Of a stretch of 64,000 nt of DNA, positions 33,772-42,889 are shown in pieces. The position numbers were made by a program, and so were the translations under genes. Source of the DNA: Treponema putidum (GTDB lineage Bacteria > Spirochaetota > Spirochaetia > Treponematales > Treponemataceae). The notes beneath the pieces are model-generated. The model was not told where the DNA came from and did no database searches. It saw nothing but the letters and a program-made list of their open reading frames with translations. How positions within the stretch are numbered: the stretch's first letter is position 1; the number at the start of each line of letters is the position of its first letter. The stretch spans positions 2,155,694-2,219,693 of the forward strand of contig NZ_CP009228.1 in the NCBI RefSeq assembly GCF_000755145.1, written 5' to 3'.

Positions 33772-35581
33772 ACCTATAAAACAGCTTTTAACACCTTGGG
33801 GCGAAAGCCTAAACAAGGACTGCCCATTAAACGAATATCCGAGACCTCAACTTGTAAGAGAAAACTGGCAGTGTTTAAACGGACGGTGGGACTATGCAAT
33901 AACTGAAACAGAAGGACATCCCATAAAATGGGAACCTCCCATAAAATGGGAGGGGTCTATAATTGTTCCATTTTCTCCGGAAAGTCTGCTTTCAGGAGTA
34001 CAAAGACAGCTTCTTCCCGGAAAAAAATTATGGTACCGCAGAGAATTTGCCTTTGAAAAGTGTAAGGATGGGGAAAGGCTTTTATTGCATTTCGGTGCGG
34101 TTGATCAGCATTGTTCGGTCTATATAAACGGAAAAAAAGCCGGTTCTCATTCCGGAGGTTATTGGCCGTTTTATTTCGATATAACCGATTTTATAAATTC
34201 GGATAAAACCGAAATTACGGTTTTAGTTATAGATAATACTGATACTGGGGATGAAGCTTACGGAAAACAGACCCTAAACCGCGGAGAGATTTGGTACACG
34301 GGGCAAAGCGGTATTTGGCAAACGGTATGGTCTGAAAGAGTCCCCGAAAACTACATTCAGACTGTAAAAATAACCCCTCACTTTAAAAAGGCAGAGGTTG
34401 AATTGGAACTCTTTATGTGCTGCGGAGCCGGTTTGCCTCCTCAGATAGGTAATATCTCGGTTAAAATATTTGATGGAGAAAAAGCGGTCTCAGAAGGAAA
34501 CATTCAAGATAACCATATCTTTTTAAAAATGCCGGATGACTTTAAAAGCTGGAGCCCAGAAAGTCCTTTTTTATATGACCTTGAAATCAAAGCCGGAAAA
34601 GATACTGTGTATTCTTATTTCGGTATGAGGGAATTCGGACTTCTTGACGGCAAATCCGGACCTGTTTTAAGTTTAAATGGAAAGCCGATTTTTCATCACG
34701 GTCTCTTGGATCAAGGTTATTGGAGCGACGGCATGTACACCCCTTCTTCAGATGAGGCTATGATATGGGAAATTAAAACGCTTAAAAATATGGGTTTTAA
34801 TATGCTTAGAAAGCACATAAAAATAGAACCGCTTCGTTGGTATTATCATTGCGATAAACTAGGTATGCTTGTATGGCAAGACTTTGTAAGCGGGGGCGGC
34901 CCATATAAAGACTTTGTCGTAAAGTATGCTCCTTGGCTCGGTTTTAATTTTAAGGACGGGAAAAGCCGCTATGCTCTTCATGGAAGAAAAAGCGAATCAG
35001 GCCGAAAAAATTTTATGCGCGATGCAGAGCGTACTATCGATTTATTGTATAGCATAACTTCCATTGCAGTCTGGGTTCCCTTTAACGAAGGCTGGGGACA
35101 GTTCGATGCTGCCTATGCCGCCGCCCTTATACGCAAAAAAGACACAACACGCTTAATTGATCATGCAAGCGGTTACTTTGATCAGGGAGAAGGGGATTTT
35201 CACAGTTACCACATTTACTATAAGACCTTTAGGCCGAAAAAAGACAAGAGGGGAAGGATACTTGCCCTTACGGAATTCGGAGGGTTTAGTTTGCCGGTTC
35301 AAGGACACATGAGCTCGGATATTTTATTCGGCTATAAAATGTTCGTCAGCAAAGAAGAATTGAATGAAGCTGTTTGGAATCTTTATAAAAAAGATGTTTT
35401 GCCTGCTATTGAAAAAGGTTTGAGTGCCTCAATCTATACTCAGGTAAGCGACGTAGAAGACGAAATAAACGGCATATTTACCTATGATCGGAAGGAAATA
35501 AAATTTAACGAAGACTTAGGATTAAAAATTGCAAAAAAATTAAATGAAATTTTTAAAGATAAATTTAATGGGAATTTATAA
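33758..35581 (+). CDS. GH2 beta-galactosidase/beta-glucuronidase-like protein
   Basis: A 607-residue GH2 enzyme: sugar-binding jelly-roll domain (WYRREFAFEK...LHFGAVDQHCSVYING), Ig-like domain and TIM barrel with the acid/base in PFNEGWGQFD and the nucleophile in ALTEFGGF. No signal peptide, so it acts in the cytoplasm on what the MFS carrier brings in. The start is uncertain: ATG 33758 (MRKNKP) is chosen; ATG 33734 is possible. Confidence 0.88.
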   Translation: MRKNKPIKQLLTPWGESLNKDCPLNEYPRPQLVRENWQCLNGRWDYAITETEGHPIKWEPPIKWEGSIIVPFSPESLLSGVQRQLLPGKKLWYRREFAFEKCKDGERLLLHFGAVDQHCSVYINGKKAGSHSGGYWPFYFDITDFINSDKTEITVLVIDNTDTGDEAYGKQTLNRGEIWYTGQSGIWQTVWSERVPENYIQTVKITPHFKKAEVELELFMCCGAGLPPQIGNISVKIFDGEKAVSEGNIQDNHIFLKMPDDFKSWSPESPFLYDLEIKAGKDTVYSYFGMREFGLLDGKSGPVLSLNGKPIFHHGLLDQGYWSDGMYTPSSDEAMIWEIKTLKNMGFNMLRKHIKIEPLRWYYHCDKLGMLVWQDFVSGGGPYKDFVVKYAPWLGFNFKDGKSRYALHGRKSESGRKNFMRDAERTIDLLYSITSIAVWVPFNEGWGQFDAAYAAALIRKKDTTRLIDHASGYFDQGEGDFHSYHIYYKTFRPKKDKRGRILALTEFGGFSLPVQGHMSSDILFGYKMFVSKEELNEAVWNLYKKDVLPAIEKGLSASIYTQVSDVEDEINGIFTYDRKEIKFNEDLGLKIAKKLNEIFKDKFNGNL

Positions 35582-35624
35582 TTACACAGTTAAAGACAGC
35601 TCAATCTCAAGTCAAAGTTTAAGA

Positions 35625-35653
35625 TTGACGGTACTTTATTCTTGTGATATAAT
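35625..35653 (+). promoter_or_regulatory. Promoter of secreted serine protease
   Basis: TTGACG, 17 bases, TATAAT (35648-35653), 67 bases before the start. Confidence 0.75.
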
Positions 35654-35719
35654 CCCTCATCAAGATAAAACCAAAAACCGATTGAGATGTTTTATAATTG
35701 AGAACAAAAATTAGGAGTT

Positions 35720-37720
35720 ATGATGAAATTTAAAAACATTTTTATGATTTTATTTTTTGCGGTATTTTTTCAAATTTTGGGCGCTCAGGCTGTTCTAAGC
35801 CCTGAAGTTCTGAAAAAAATAAACGGAGCGGTATTTGAAGTCATTGTTTTAAAACCGGAAGAGGGAAAGCTGGAATATGAAAAAAAACTTCCCATGGATA
35901 GGATTCCATTTGCAATACGAAATGACAAATACATTCCTATAGGAACCGCCTTTTTAATGGATGACGGCAAATTTTATTCGGCCGCTCATGTTTTTAATCT
36001 TTATGAAGAAAGTTTTTATAACGACTACCACCTCCGTTCGGTATCGGGAGATGTTTATAAGGTAGGATCGGTTTTAAGTTACTCTGTTGAACGGGACTTT
36101 ATAGTTTTTGAGGCAGAAAATTATAAGCATGTAAAAGGCGAAGGCCTTTCAGCCTTGAATGAGTTTAACTTAAATACCCCGACCTTTTCTGTCGGCAATG
36201 CTTTAGGAGAAGGTATTATAATCCGTAACGGACTTCTTACAAGTCAAACATTTGAAGAAAGAAACGGAGAATGGAAGTGGCTTAGGTTTTCGGCAGCAGC
36301 AAGCCCCGGTAATTCCGGAGGCCCTCTTATTTCACCTGATGGAATGGTTTTAGGGATTATTACAATGAAAAGCCAAAATGAAAATTTAAACTATGCACTT
36401 CCCTTTGCCGAGACGAAAAACATTGCAAAAAATGTAGGCACTGTCTATCTTCCCATTTTTTATAGGCTGCCTCACATTATCGAAGAAAGCAGCTTTTATG
36501 AATACAAGTATGAAGAAAAATTACCTAAAAAACTGACGGAGGTTCGAAAGTCCGTTCTATCCGATTATAAAAAATTTACACTAAACATTATAGATGATTT
36601 GAAGAAAAAATATAGTTTTTCAGGAACTGAATCTTTTACAAAAGCCTCGGGTTCTGAAGAGATTATGTACGAATCTTGGGCACCTTCTTTTCCTCTTTAT
36701 TTGGTACGCCAAGAAAATAAAAAATGGGGATTATTTATTCCCAATGATATAAAAGAATATAAACTTCCTCAAAACGGTAAAGTCGTTTACGGTAAAATGC
36801 TTAATTCAATAATGGCTTTGATAAAAAAACCTGATAATGTGAGCGAAAAAGAGCTTATACAATCTCCTAAATTATACATGGACTATATTTTAAGTGCTGA
36901 CCGTATTTATAGAACCATTGCAGGTGAAAAAGTTCCTATTTTATCTTATGGTCAAGCATCAAGGTCTGAAACTCATATAGATGTTTACGGTAGAAAATGG
37001 CTTATAAATTATTGGGAGCTTCCCTTTGCAGACATGGAAGTTATATCGTTTTCTCTTCCTGTTCCCGGAGGAATATATGTTATGAGTAGAATCGATTCAA
37101 TTTCTTCGACAAGGAACGAACATAACCTTGATTATAGTTTTATGACTGACTATATTATTCTTTCGTATAATGCAAATTTCGGAGATTGGAAAGAATTTTT
37201 ATCTTTATCTCCCAAAGATTATCCTATTGATCCTATGCTTGCAGCAATTAAATTTGATTTTAATTCAAAGAATACAACGATAAAGGCCGGAGATTATGAT
37301 TTTTCAATATCGAAAAAAGACTTTCCCTGTGATAAAGAAACTACTTTAGAGCTTTCTTTGGGATTTAATTTAAAAGGTAATACACCTGATATTGAAGTGC
37401 GCGGTTTACAGATGTATACAAAAACTAGAAGAGACGATTATACATATATCGGCCTTTCAAAAGATTTGAAACCGCCTAAGGAAGCCCCCGAAAAAAATAT
37501 TGAACAGTGGCAGCAAAAAATAGATAATGCCGCTCCTTATAATGCAAAACCGTATAACCAAGATCAATATACATGTTATGATGAAATTCTTTTTATGGAT
37601 GATATAAAAAAATCGGATAAAGAAAAAATCAATCAATTGTACTATATAAGTTTAGAGTTAAAACAGCAGGATAGGTTTGACGAAATTCAAAAATTGGCCG
37701 CTGAAATAAAAAAAGTTTAA
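35720..37720 (+). CDS. Secreted trypsin-like serine protease with long C-terminal region
   Basis: A 666-residue protein with a signal peptide (MMKFKNIFMILFFAVFFQILGAQA). The catalytic triad of a chymotrypsin-fold S1 domain is visible: His in FYSAAHVF (about 88), Asp in ERDFIVFE (about 125) and Ser in SPGNSGGPL (about 198). From residue about 270 to the end there is an approximately 400-residue region I cannot assign; there is no PDZ domain, so it is not a DegP/HtrA protein. The C-terminal region might direct substrate choice or attachment. Confidence 0.8.
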   Translation: MMKFKNIFMILFFAVFFQILGAQAVLSPEVLKKINGAVFEVIVLKPEEGKLEYEKKLPMDRIPFAIRNDKYIPIGTAFLMDDGKFYSAAHVFNLYEESFYNDYHLRSVSGDVYKVGSVLSYSVERDFIVFEAENYKHVKGEGLSALNEFNLNTPTFSVGNALGEGIIIRNGLLTSQTFEERNGEWKWLRFSAAASPGNSGGPLISPDGMVLGIITMKSQNENLNYALPFAETKNIAKNVGTVYLPIFYRLPHIIEESSFYEYKYEEKLPKKLTEVRKSVLSDYKKFTLNIIDDLKKKYSFSGTESFTKASGSEEIMYESWAPSFPLYLVRQENKKWGLFIPNDIKEYKLPQNGKVVYGKMLNSIMALIKKPDNVSEKELIQSPKLYMDYILSADRIYRTIAGEKVPILSYGQASRSETHIDVYGRKWLINYWELPFADMEVISFSLPVPGGIYVMSRIDSISSTRNEHNLDYSFMTDYIILSYNANFGDWKEFLSLSPKDYPIDPMLAAIKFDFNSKNTTIKAGDYDFSISKKDFPCDKETTLELSLGFNLKGNTPDIEVRGLQMYTKTRRDDYTYIGLSKDLKPPKEAPEKNIEQWQQKIDNAAPYNAKPYNQDQYTCYDEILFMDDIKKSDKEKINQLYYISLELKQQDRFDEIQKLAAEIKKV

Positions 37721-37756
37721 AATCTCCCTTAAAAAAGAACTAGGGAGTTATTTGCA

Positions 37757-37952
37757 GGAGGTGTGATAAACAGTTCGGTACAAATGGTGCCTCACTGTTT
37801 ATCGATATTGTATGCAGTTTGTAAACAAACTACGTGAAAAAACTTTTTTCGCAAATTGATTCGCTGTCCGCTTTAGCGGATACGATGAAAAATTTCCTTG
37901 CAGAACAGAGCCGAAAGGCTCTGATATTTGCTGCAAAAAGTTTTTATAGGAG
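37757..37952 (+). mobile_element. Modular intergenic repeat upstream of osmC
   Basis: Same block order as the element inside the Rpn gene: AGGAGGTGTGATAAACAG palindrome (37765-37803), CTTTTTTCGCAAATTGAT, filler with two small hairpins (GTCCGCTTTAGCGGA; AGAGCCGAAAGGCTCT), then ATTTGCTGCAAAAAGTTTTTATA and GGAG. The terminal GGAG is the ribosome-binding site of osmC, so the element provides or abuts the translation signal. Confidence 0.6.
37765..37803. repeat. 39-bp palindrome, copy B
   Basis: GATAAACAGT and ACTGTTTATC arms, centre TCGGTACAAATGGTGCCTC. It differs from copy C (57822-57860, opposite orientation) at a few central positions. Confidence 0.8.
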
Positions 37953-37957
37953 AAATT

Positions 37958-38374
37958 ATGGCAAAAGAATTTAGAACAAAATCTGAAATTGATTTAGGCG
38001 AAGGTTTTAAAGTTGAATGTGAGGCATCTGGCAAGAAGGTTATTGCGGATGAACCCCTAAGTTTTGGAGGAACCGATTTAGGGATGAACCCGATTGAACT
38101 TCTTTTAAGCGGTTTGGGAGCATGCAAATGTGTTACTTCAAAGGTAATTGCAAAGAAAAACGGCCTCAAATTGGATTATTTGGCCGTTGAATGCATCGGT
38201 TTTTTCCATCCGGGAAAGCTTGGGCTTTCGGATATTGAAACAATATATCATATTAAGTCAGATGCTTCAGATGAGGAGCTTGAAAAATTTATGGCTTTGG
38301 TTGATGACAGTTGTCCGGTACACGCCACAATTAAAAATTCTGCTCCGATCGCCCATAAACTTATCCGTGTTTGA
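37958..38374 (+). CDS. OsmC/Ohr family peroxide-resistance protein
   Basis: A 138-residue OsmC-fold protein with the two redox cysteines in GACKCVTSK (about residue 53-55) and DSCPVH (about 118). These proteins reduce organic hydroperoxides. The ATG at 37958 follows AGGAGA, which lies at the edge of a dispersed repeat. The frame from 37928 is an artefact of reading into the repeat. Confidence 0.88.
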   Translation: MAKEFRTKSEIDLGEGFKVECEASGKKVIADEPLSFGGTDLGMNPIELLLSGLGACKCVTSKVIAKKNGLKLDYLAVECIGFFHPGKLGLSDIETIYHIKSDASDEELEKFMALVDDSCPVHATIKNSAPIAHKLIRV

Positions 38375-38396
38375 TCTATAATTTTCGTTAGCTTTT

Positions 38397-38448
38397 AAGA
38401 TACGGATTTATTCGTGCAGAGGGTTGTTGATTTAATCCGTATCTTTTT
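38397..38448 (+). terminator. Terminator of osmC overlapping the 3' end of the next gene
   Basis: AAGATACGGATT and AATCCGTATCTT pair over 12 bases around a 25-base loop, then Ts. The right arm is also the last codons and stop of the convergent nucleotidyltransferase gene (38432). Confidence 0.75.
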
Positions 38449-39574
38449 GAGTGTCTTGTTTTTTAACTCTTTTCTTGCGCCTATGCTTAGTCTGTTTGCC
38501 GAGTTTTGCAGGCCGCCCTTGAGTTCTGTCCATTGGTACCTTAATTCCCAAGTCATTTAAAATGCTTTTTACTGCAAATTCCAACTCCCGCCTTTGAGGA
38601 TTCATCGGAAGAATAAAATGCCTGCATTCCTTATAAACATAAGTATATACTTCTTGCAGCTGCCCTTCGGGATCTGCAATCAGTTTTATGTAATCTTTAA
38701 GTAATGGTTTTAAACATTCTCCTTGTTTTATTTGAGGTTTAATATTAATGTTCTTATCCAAAAGAGCAAGATTTTCTATATATACCTCTTTAAATTTTGA
38801 AGACGAATCTATAAAGGCACAGGCTCCCGGCTGTAAGTAAACATAGAGTTTAAAATCCAAAAGTTTTTTTATAATATCTCTTGCATGCCCGCTAAAAATA
38901 ATTTTATTTATTTCTTCGGTTATCCTTGAAGGGGATACAAATTCCAAAAGGTGTGCATTTTTATGTATTTGAAGCTGAACAAAAAACGGAATACCCGAAT
39001 CCGTCATAGCTGCATACTTTATAGCCCGAATCATTCTTACGGGATCTTCAGAAAATATAAGTTTTAGCGGAATAATAGGCCTTATTTTTTTTTCTCTTAT
39101 ATCTTTGACACCGCCTACATAATCGATTACTAGCTCATGGATTGGGTCATAGTAAAGGGCGTTTAAAGTAAAGTCTCTTCGGTGTACATCCTCATCTATC
39201 GTTCCGAATTTGTTTCCTATGCTTCCGTCTTCCGTTGATCGAAAGGTGCTTACCTCATATATTTTTTCGCCGAAAAATACATGAACCAACCTAAAACGCC
39301 GGCCTATTACTCTGGAATTCCTGAACATTTTTCTTATTTTTGAAGGTTCAGCAGAAGTTGCTATATCAAAATCCTTAGGGATATGACCTATTAAAAGATC
39401 TCTGACCGCTCCTCCTACTATGTAGGCTTCAAAACCTTGAGAATTTAAACGTTGTATAATTTTTACGGCTTCAATGTCTATTTTTTCGGGAGCAATGTGG
39501 TGCTCGTCCTTAGTATAGACCAAAGCCTGCCGAACCTGCTTTCCTTCGGCATTTTGACCGTATCGAACTAACAT
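38432..39574 (-). CDS. Poly(A) polymerase / CCA tRNA nucleotidyltransferase family
   Basis: A 380-residue class II nucleotidyltransferase: GGAVRDLLIG, DFDIAT (metal-binding aspartates) and RRDFTLNALYYDP in the first 180 residues, helical RNA-binding region, and a basic tail (KHRRKKRVKK). The tail and lack of HD domain suit a PcnB-type poly(A) polymerase, but CCA addition is equally possible; no tRNA in this window encodes CCA. The start MLVRYG (39574) is preferred: the longer TTG start at 39616 falls on a TTGACA -35 box. Confidence 0.85.
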   Translation of the reverse strand: MLVRYGQNAEGKQVRQALVYTKDEHHIAPEKIDIEAVKIIQRLNSQGFEAYIVGGAVRDLLIGHIPKDFDIATSAEPSKIRKMFRNSRVIGRRFRLVHVFFGEKIYEVSTFRSTEDGSIGNKFGTIDEDVHRRDFTLNALYYDPIHELVIDYVGGVKDIREKKIRPIIPLKLIFSEDPVRMIRAIKYAAMTDSGIPFFVQLQIHKNAHLLEFVSPSRITEEINKIIFSGHARDIIKKLLDFKLYVYLQPGACAFIDSSSKFKEVYIENLALLDKNINIKPQIKQGECLKPLLKDYIKLIADPEGQLQEVYTYVYKECRHFILPMNPQRRELEFAVKSILNDLGIKVPMDRTQGRPAKLGKQTKHRRKKRVKKQDTQKDTD

Positions 39575-39586
39575 TTTTGAATAAGT

Positions 39587-39616
39587 ATTATTGCATGTAA
39601 AAAGGCTTTTTGTCAA
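39587..39616 (-). promoter_or_regulatory. Promoter of nucleotidyltransferase gene
   Basis: Minus strand TTGACA (39616-39611), 18 bases, AATAAT (39592-39587). The implied transcript has a leader of only a few bases. Confidence 0.5.
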
Positions 39617-39747
39617 TGAGTACCGCCTATTTTTATCAAAATTCTACGGTTTTAGATAAAAAAGCTCTTTAAAAATTCATTATAATGTAGTATAATGTTT
39701 CCCGTATATATTAGGTAATTGCATATTGGGGAAGTTGCGAAAAGAAT

Positions 39748-40779
39748 ATGACAATAAATAGTGCAGGACTCGGAACTATAATCTCTACAGATATCGTTGT
39801 TCTAAATGATCACGAAAAAAACTTGGTTGAATGTGCTTTTGAGCGCCTGAACGGCGAATATAAGTCCGCTGTTCTGGAAATAGGAAAAAAACTTATGGAT
39901 TTGGAAAGAATGTCGGTTGCGATTTCACGCTTTCCTTCAATCCATGAAACAAGCGTTCTTGCCGGGGAAAAAAGAAATCAAGATACCTTAATAGAAAACC
40001 TTTGTAAAACCCCTTCCGATTCCCGTACTCTTTCAATGCCGACAAAAGCCGTTTTAGGACGCGGTTTTCTTGTTGCAAAATTCCACATCTTTTCGGCTCT
40101 TACTAAGGTTGCTTCAAATTCCTCCTTTTCGGAAGAAGAAATTGAAGAACTCAGATCGGCTACTATGAATATCATGTTTACGATTATGTCCGAAGATGTT
40201 TATATTTCAATTTTGGACAGTAATATTTTGGATAAACAAAAACAAAAAAAAGTTGCAAATGCTTTAACCTACCTTTGGGAGCACAGGTTGGATCAAAATA
40301 CCACCTCATTTGCTCCCGTTCTAACAAGAGTTTGGACAGCCCGTGACACAATAGCTCCGGTATTCGGCACAATGATGGGTACCAGCGAACTTTTTTTACT
40401 TTCTTCCAAATTGGATGACTCATGGCAAAGTTTCATGCTTGCAAAACTTTCAAATAAAATAGTAGGACAATCCTTGGAGGAATTTTTGTTCGGTATATCC
40501 TATGAGGATATTCTTTATGTCCGCCAACAGCTGGTAAGCTGCAAGATACCGGCAATGGGAAGAGAAGATGTTGCCAAGCTATTAAATAAAAAGCTGGATT
40601 TTGATAATGCCGACCCGCGCCTTTTTTATTCTTCTTATGTGCAGCGCCGAAACAATGCCGATGCCCGAAAACGCCTAAATGCCGCAGGCCCTAAGAACAC
40701 CCTTGAGGACTACTATATCAGCTTTTTATTTGAAAAAGGCTTGGAGTTAAAAGACGGGAAGGCGGAGACAAAAAAATAA
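39748..40779 (+). CDS. Conserved-looking hypothetical protein, 343 aa
   Basis: A soluble, largely helical protein without signal peptide. It opens MTINSAGLGTIISTDIVVLNDHEKN and includes a central block around TYLWEHRLDQNTTSFAPVLTRVW; the end is charged (DGKAETKK). Codon use is like its neighbours and the frame is clean over its whole length, so it is real. I do not recognise the family; I suspect a treponeme-specific protein. Confidence 0.7.
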   Translation: MTINSAGLGTIISTDIVVLNDHEKNLVECAFERLNGEYKSAVLEIGKKLMDLERMSVAISRFPSIHETSVLAGEKRNQDTLIENLCKTPSDSRTLSMPTKAVLGRGFLVAKFHIFSALTKVASNSSFSEEEIEELRSATMNIMFTIMSEDVYISILDSNILDKQKQKKVANALTYLWEHRLDQNTTSFAPVLTRVWTARDTIAPVFGTMMGTSELFLLSSKLDDSWQSFMLAKLSNKIVGQSLEEFLFGISYEDILYVRQQLVSCKIPAMGREDVAKLLNKKLDFDNADPRLFYSSYVQRRNNADARKRLNAAGPKNTLEDYYISFLFEKGLELKDGKAETKK

Positions 40780-40825
40780 GGTTCATTCTCGTCAAGTATT
40801 TTTGGGGAGAATTGACGAGATTTAT

Positions 40826-41881
40826 TTACTTTAATTTGTCTATCGTTTTGACCATCGGTTTATACCGTGAGAGATTTTTGTTTGTAACATTGTCCCATGC
40901 CGTGTACATGTGCCCGAGCATAGCAGGGTTATCCTTGTATAAAAGTGAATAGTCAATGAGAGCATTTACCGCTTTAATGCCCTTGAAACTTGTAGGCAGG
41001 ACACGGAAGCCCTTGTTTAAAAAAAACGGAATGGAACCATAACGTTTCAGCTCGTCATAGTGCCAGTCGCAGATGATGATGTCCTTAGGAATGAGGTCGA
41101 CAGCGGGGTAGGTGCCGTTACACGAGCTTTCGTATTCACCCTTATAACCGCTTTCTTCATCCTCGCTGTCGATTAGGCGGTCGCCCCACATATACATCGT
41201 CAGTCCCCGTTTTTTGACGCAGTGGTCGTAGAGTCTGTTCACAGCACCGGCGAACAGTTCAGCCTTGTCTTTTCCGCTGCAAAGGGGGCAGGCATCTTCG
41301 CCTATCAGAAACACCTCGTCCAAGCCGACGTGTATTTTTTTTACCGAGAATACTTCTGTAATTTCATCAATTAAACCGAATAAAATTGTGTAAACTTTTT
41401 CATTGGAAGAGCAGAGACTTCGGCAATAAATACCCTTATTGCCTGGGTAGAAGCCTGGCGTTTCGTCAAATTCGGGATAGGCTTTGAGAAGGGCAAAGGT
41501 TTTGTTTTTCCACGATTGATGGCCGAGGCAGTTTATTTCGGGAATAAGGTCGATTGAAAGCCTGCGGCATTCGGCTGCAATTTCGCGTGCGACGGTTTCC
41601 GAAAGCACGTATTTGTTATAGAGTTTCGGATCGCTTTTCCATTGATAGTTGTAACCTATTTGGAGAAAAAGCGTGTTGATTCCCCGTTTTTGTAAATCGG
41701 GCAGTTCTTTTATCAGATTTTTACCCGTTTTGTCGGTATTTACAATTGCGTGAAAAGCAATGACGAGTTTGCGTTTCGGCACGCCGTTTGTTTGAGTGTA
41801 AACAGCCTGCTGTAAAAGCAAAAGCAGTAAGAATAAAGGTACGAGTACCATTGCTTTTTCTTTGATAGTTTTTGCTGTCAT
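40826..41881 (-). CDS. GH20 beta-N-acetylhexosaminidase-like protein
   Basis: A 351-residue secreted protein. Signal peptide with a run of leucines (VLVPLFLLLLLLQQAVYTQ), then a GH20 TIM barrel with KKIHVGLDEVFLIGEDACPLC, where the D-E pair is catalytic. It lacks the usual N-terminal GH20b domain and is short for the family. It should remove terminal GlcNAc or GalNAc from glycans. GAGGAGG just upstream fixes the start at 41881. Confidence 0.82.
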   Translation of the reverse strand: MTAKTIKEKAMVLVPLFLLLLLLQQAVYTQTNGVPKRKLVIAFHAIVNTDKTGKNLIKELPDLQKRGINTLFLQIGYNYQWKSDPKLYNKYVLSETVAREIAAECRRLSIDLIPEINCLGHQSWKNKTFALLKAYPEFDETPGFYPGNKGIYCRSLCSSNEKVYTILFGLIDEITEVFSVKKIHVGLDEVFLIGEDACPLCSGKDKAELFAGAVNRLYDHCVKKRGLTMYMWGDRLIDSEDEESGYKGEYESSCNGTYPAVDLIPKDIIICDWHYDELKRYGSIPFFLNKGFRVLPTSFKGIKAVNALIDYSLLYKDNPAMLGHMYTAWDNVTNKNLSRYKPMVKTIDKLK

Positions 41882-41915
41882 AGTGAACCTCCTCATTTAG
41901 TATACCGCCTTCATC

Positions 41916-41928
41916 ACTCCCACTCAAT
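41916..41928. repeat. guaA 3'-end-like sequence (possible att site)
   Basis: ACTCCCACTCAAT is identical to the end of guaA (45209-45221). Read on the minus strand it encodes IEWE and a stop, the same last residues as GuaA. It lies at the left edge of a 3.3-kb foreign-looking segment whose right edge is guaA itself. Confidence 0.5.
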
Positions 41929-42024
41929 AATTACCATAGCATATTTGTTTCTTTTATGTATTGTCAGTATCTATTAAGTTTCTAAAACCAAACATTTTAT
42001 ACCTATTTTTTGTGGTTTTAGAGG

Positions 42025-42047
42025 TTTTTAGTATCAAAACAGTATCA
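42025..42047 (+). repeat. 23-bp direct repeat, left copy
   Basis: TTTTTAGTATCAAAACAG followed by TATCA, identical over 23 bases to 45106-45128 and in the same orientation. The right flank extends to a short palindrome (AGTATCAATAGTGATACT). Confidence 0.85.
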
Positions 42048-42077
42048 ATAGTGATACTAAAAATATTACTATCATAA

Positions 42078-42757
42078 TCATTCCATTTTTATCTTTAATA
42101 CCACATCACTATTGCTTAATAATCGCTTTATTTCTTCCTTGCTTAAATTTTTAATCTTCCCAATTCGAGTATATTCCCATGTGTTTGCTCCATAAAATAC
42201 AACTATTTTGTTTCCGGAGTACAGCATTATATCTCCGGCTTCTGCTGTAATTCTTTTATCAGATGAGGAGTAAGTTTTACCCAATTCTCCTACCTGCTCG
42301 AAATCGCTATATTTAGATAACCGGATGGTTACCTCTCCTTGTTTTAATTCTTCCTTTAGTTCCTTTACAGTATTATTGTTTTCCCATTCAACATCAAGTA
42401 CAGTGCCATCTATTTGCATGTCTTTTATCATATTTTCATAGGCATCTTTTCCAAAGTAATAGCTATGTGCCTTATCCCCATGAACGATAAGTACAGCACT
42501 ACGGATTTCATTACTATACTGTAGAATTGGTTGGTTTAGAAAAGATATCATCCCTACAGTATTCCATCCCTCATTGGAATTAAGCGACCTGCTATGATAA
42601 CCACGCTCTGTCTTATAATAAGCATAATAATCTTTTACAAACTGAGGTGCATCTTCAGGAAGTGGATCGACTACTCCACCTGCCCTTTCATATGCTCCTG
42701 TTTGATAGTCTTTTATTCTTTGCTCATTAAATGCACATAGCTGAAAGATTTTACAAT
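42078..42757 (-). pseudogene. 5'-truncated alpha/beta hydrolase with cyclophilin-like tail
   Basis: The open frame runs from about 42757 (after a stop) to 42078. The first part (QRIKDYQTGAYERAGGV, YKTERGYHSRSLNSNEGWN, then RSAVLIVHGDKAHSYYFGKDAYENM) is the C-terminal part of an alpha/beta hydrolase with the catalytic His in KAHSYYF. The nucleophile region is missing. The tail (VTIRLSKYSDFEQVGELGKT ... AGDIMLYSGNKIVVFYG) resembles a cyclophilin-like fold domain. An internal ATG at 42551 could give a 157-residue product, but without an active site. Confidence 0.6.
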
Positions 42758-42889
42758 CTTAAAGTCATGTGCTTTTTATGCTGTTTGATGCTTTAGACAA
42801 ACTGGAGTTGTTCTAAGTCTTCTCGGTTGCACCTTCTTGCCCTTCGGACAAGGAGTCTCCCTCGTTCAAAGAGCTCGGTCAATTTCTGT

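Noticed and set aside
39575-39616. Longer TTG start for the nucleotidyltransferase
   Set aside because: The TTG is part of a TTGACA -35 box and homologous sequence begins at MLVRYG.
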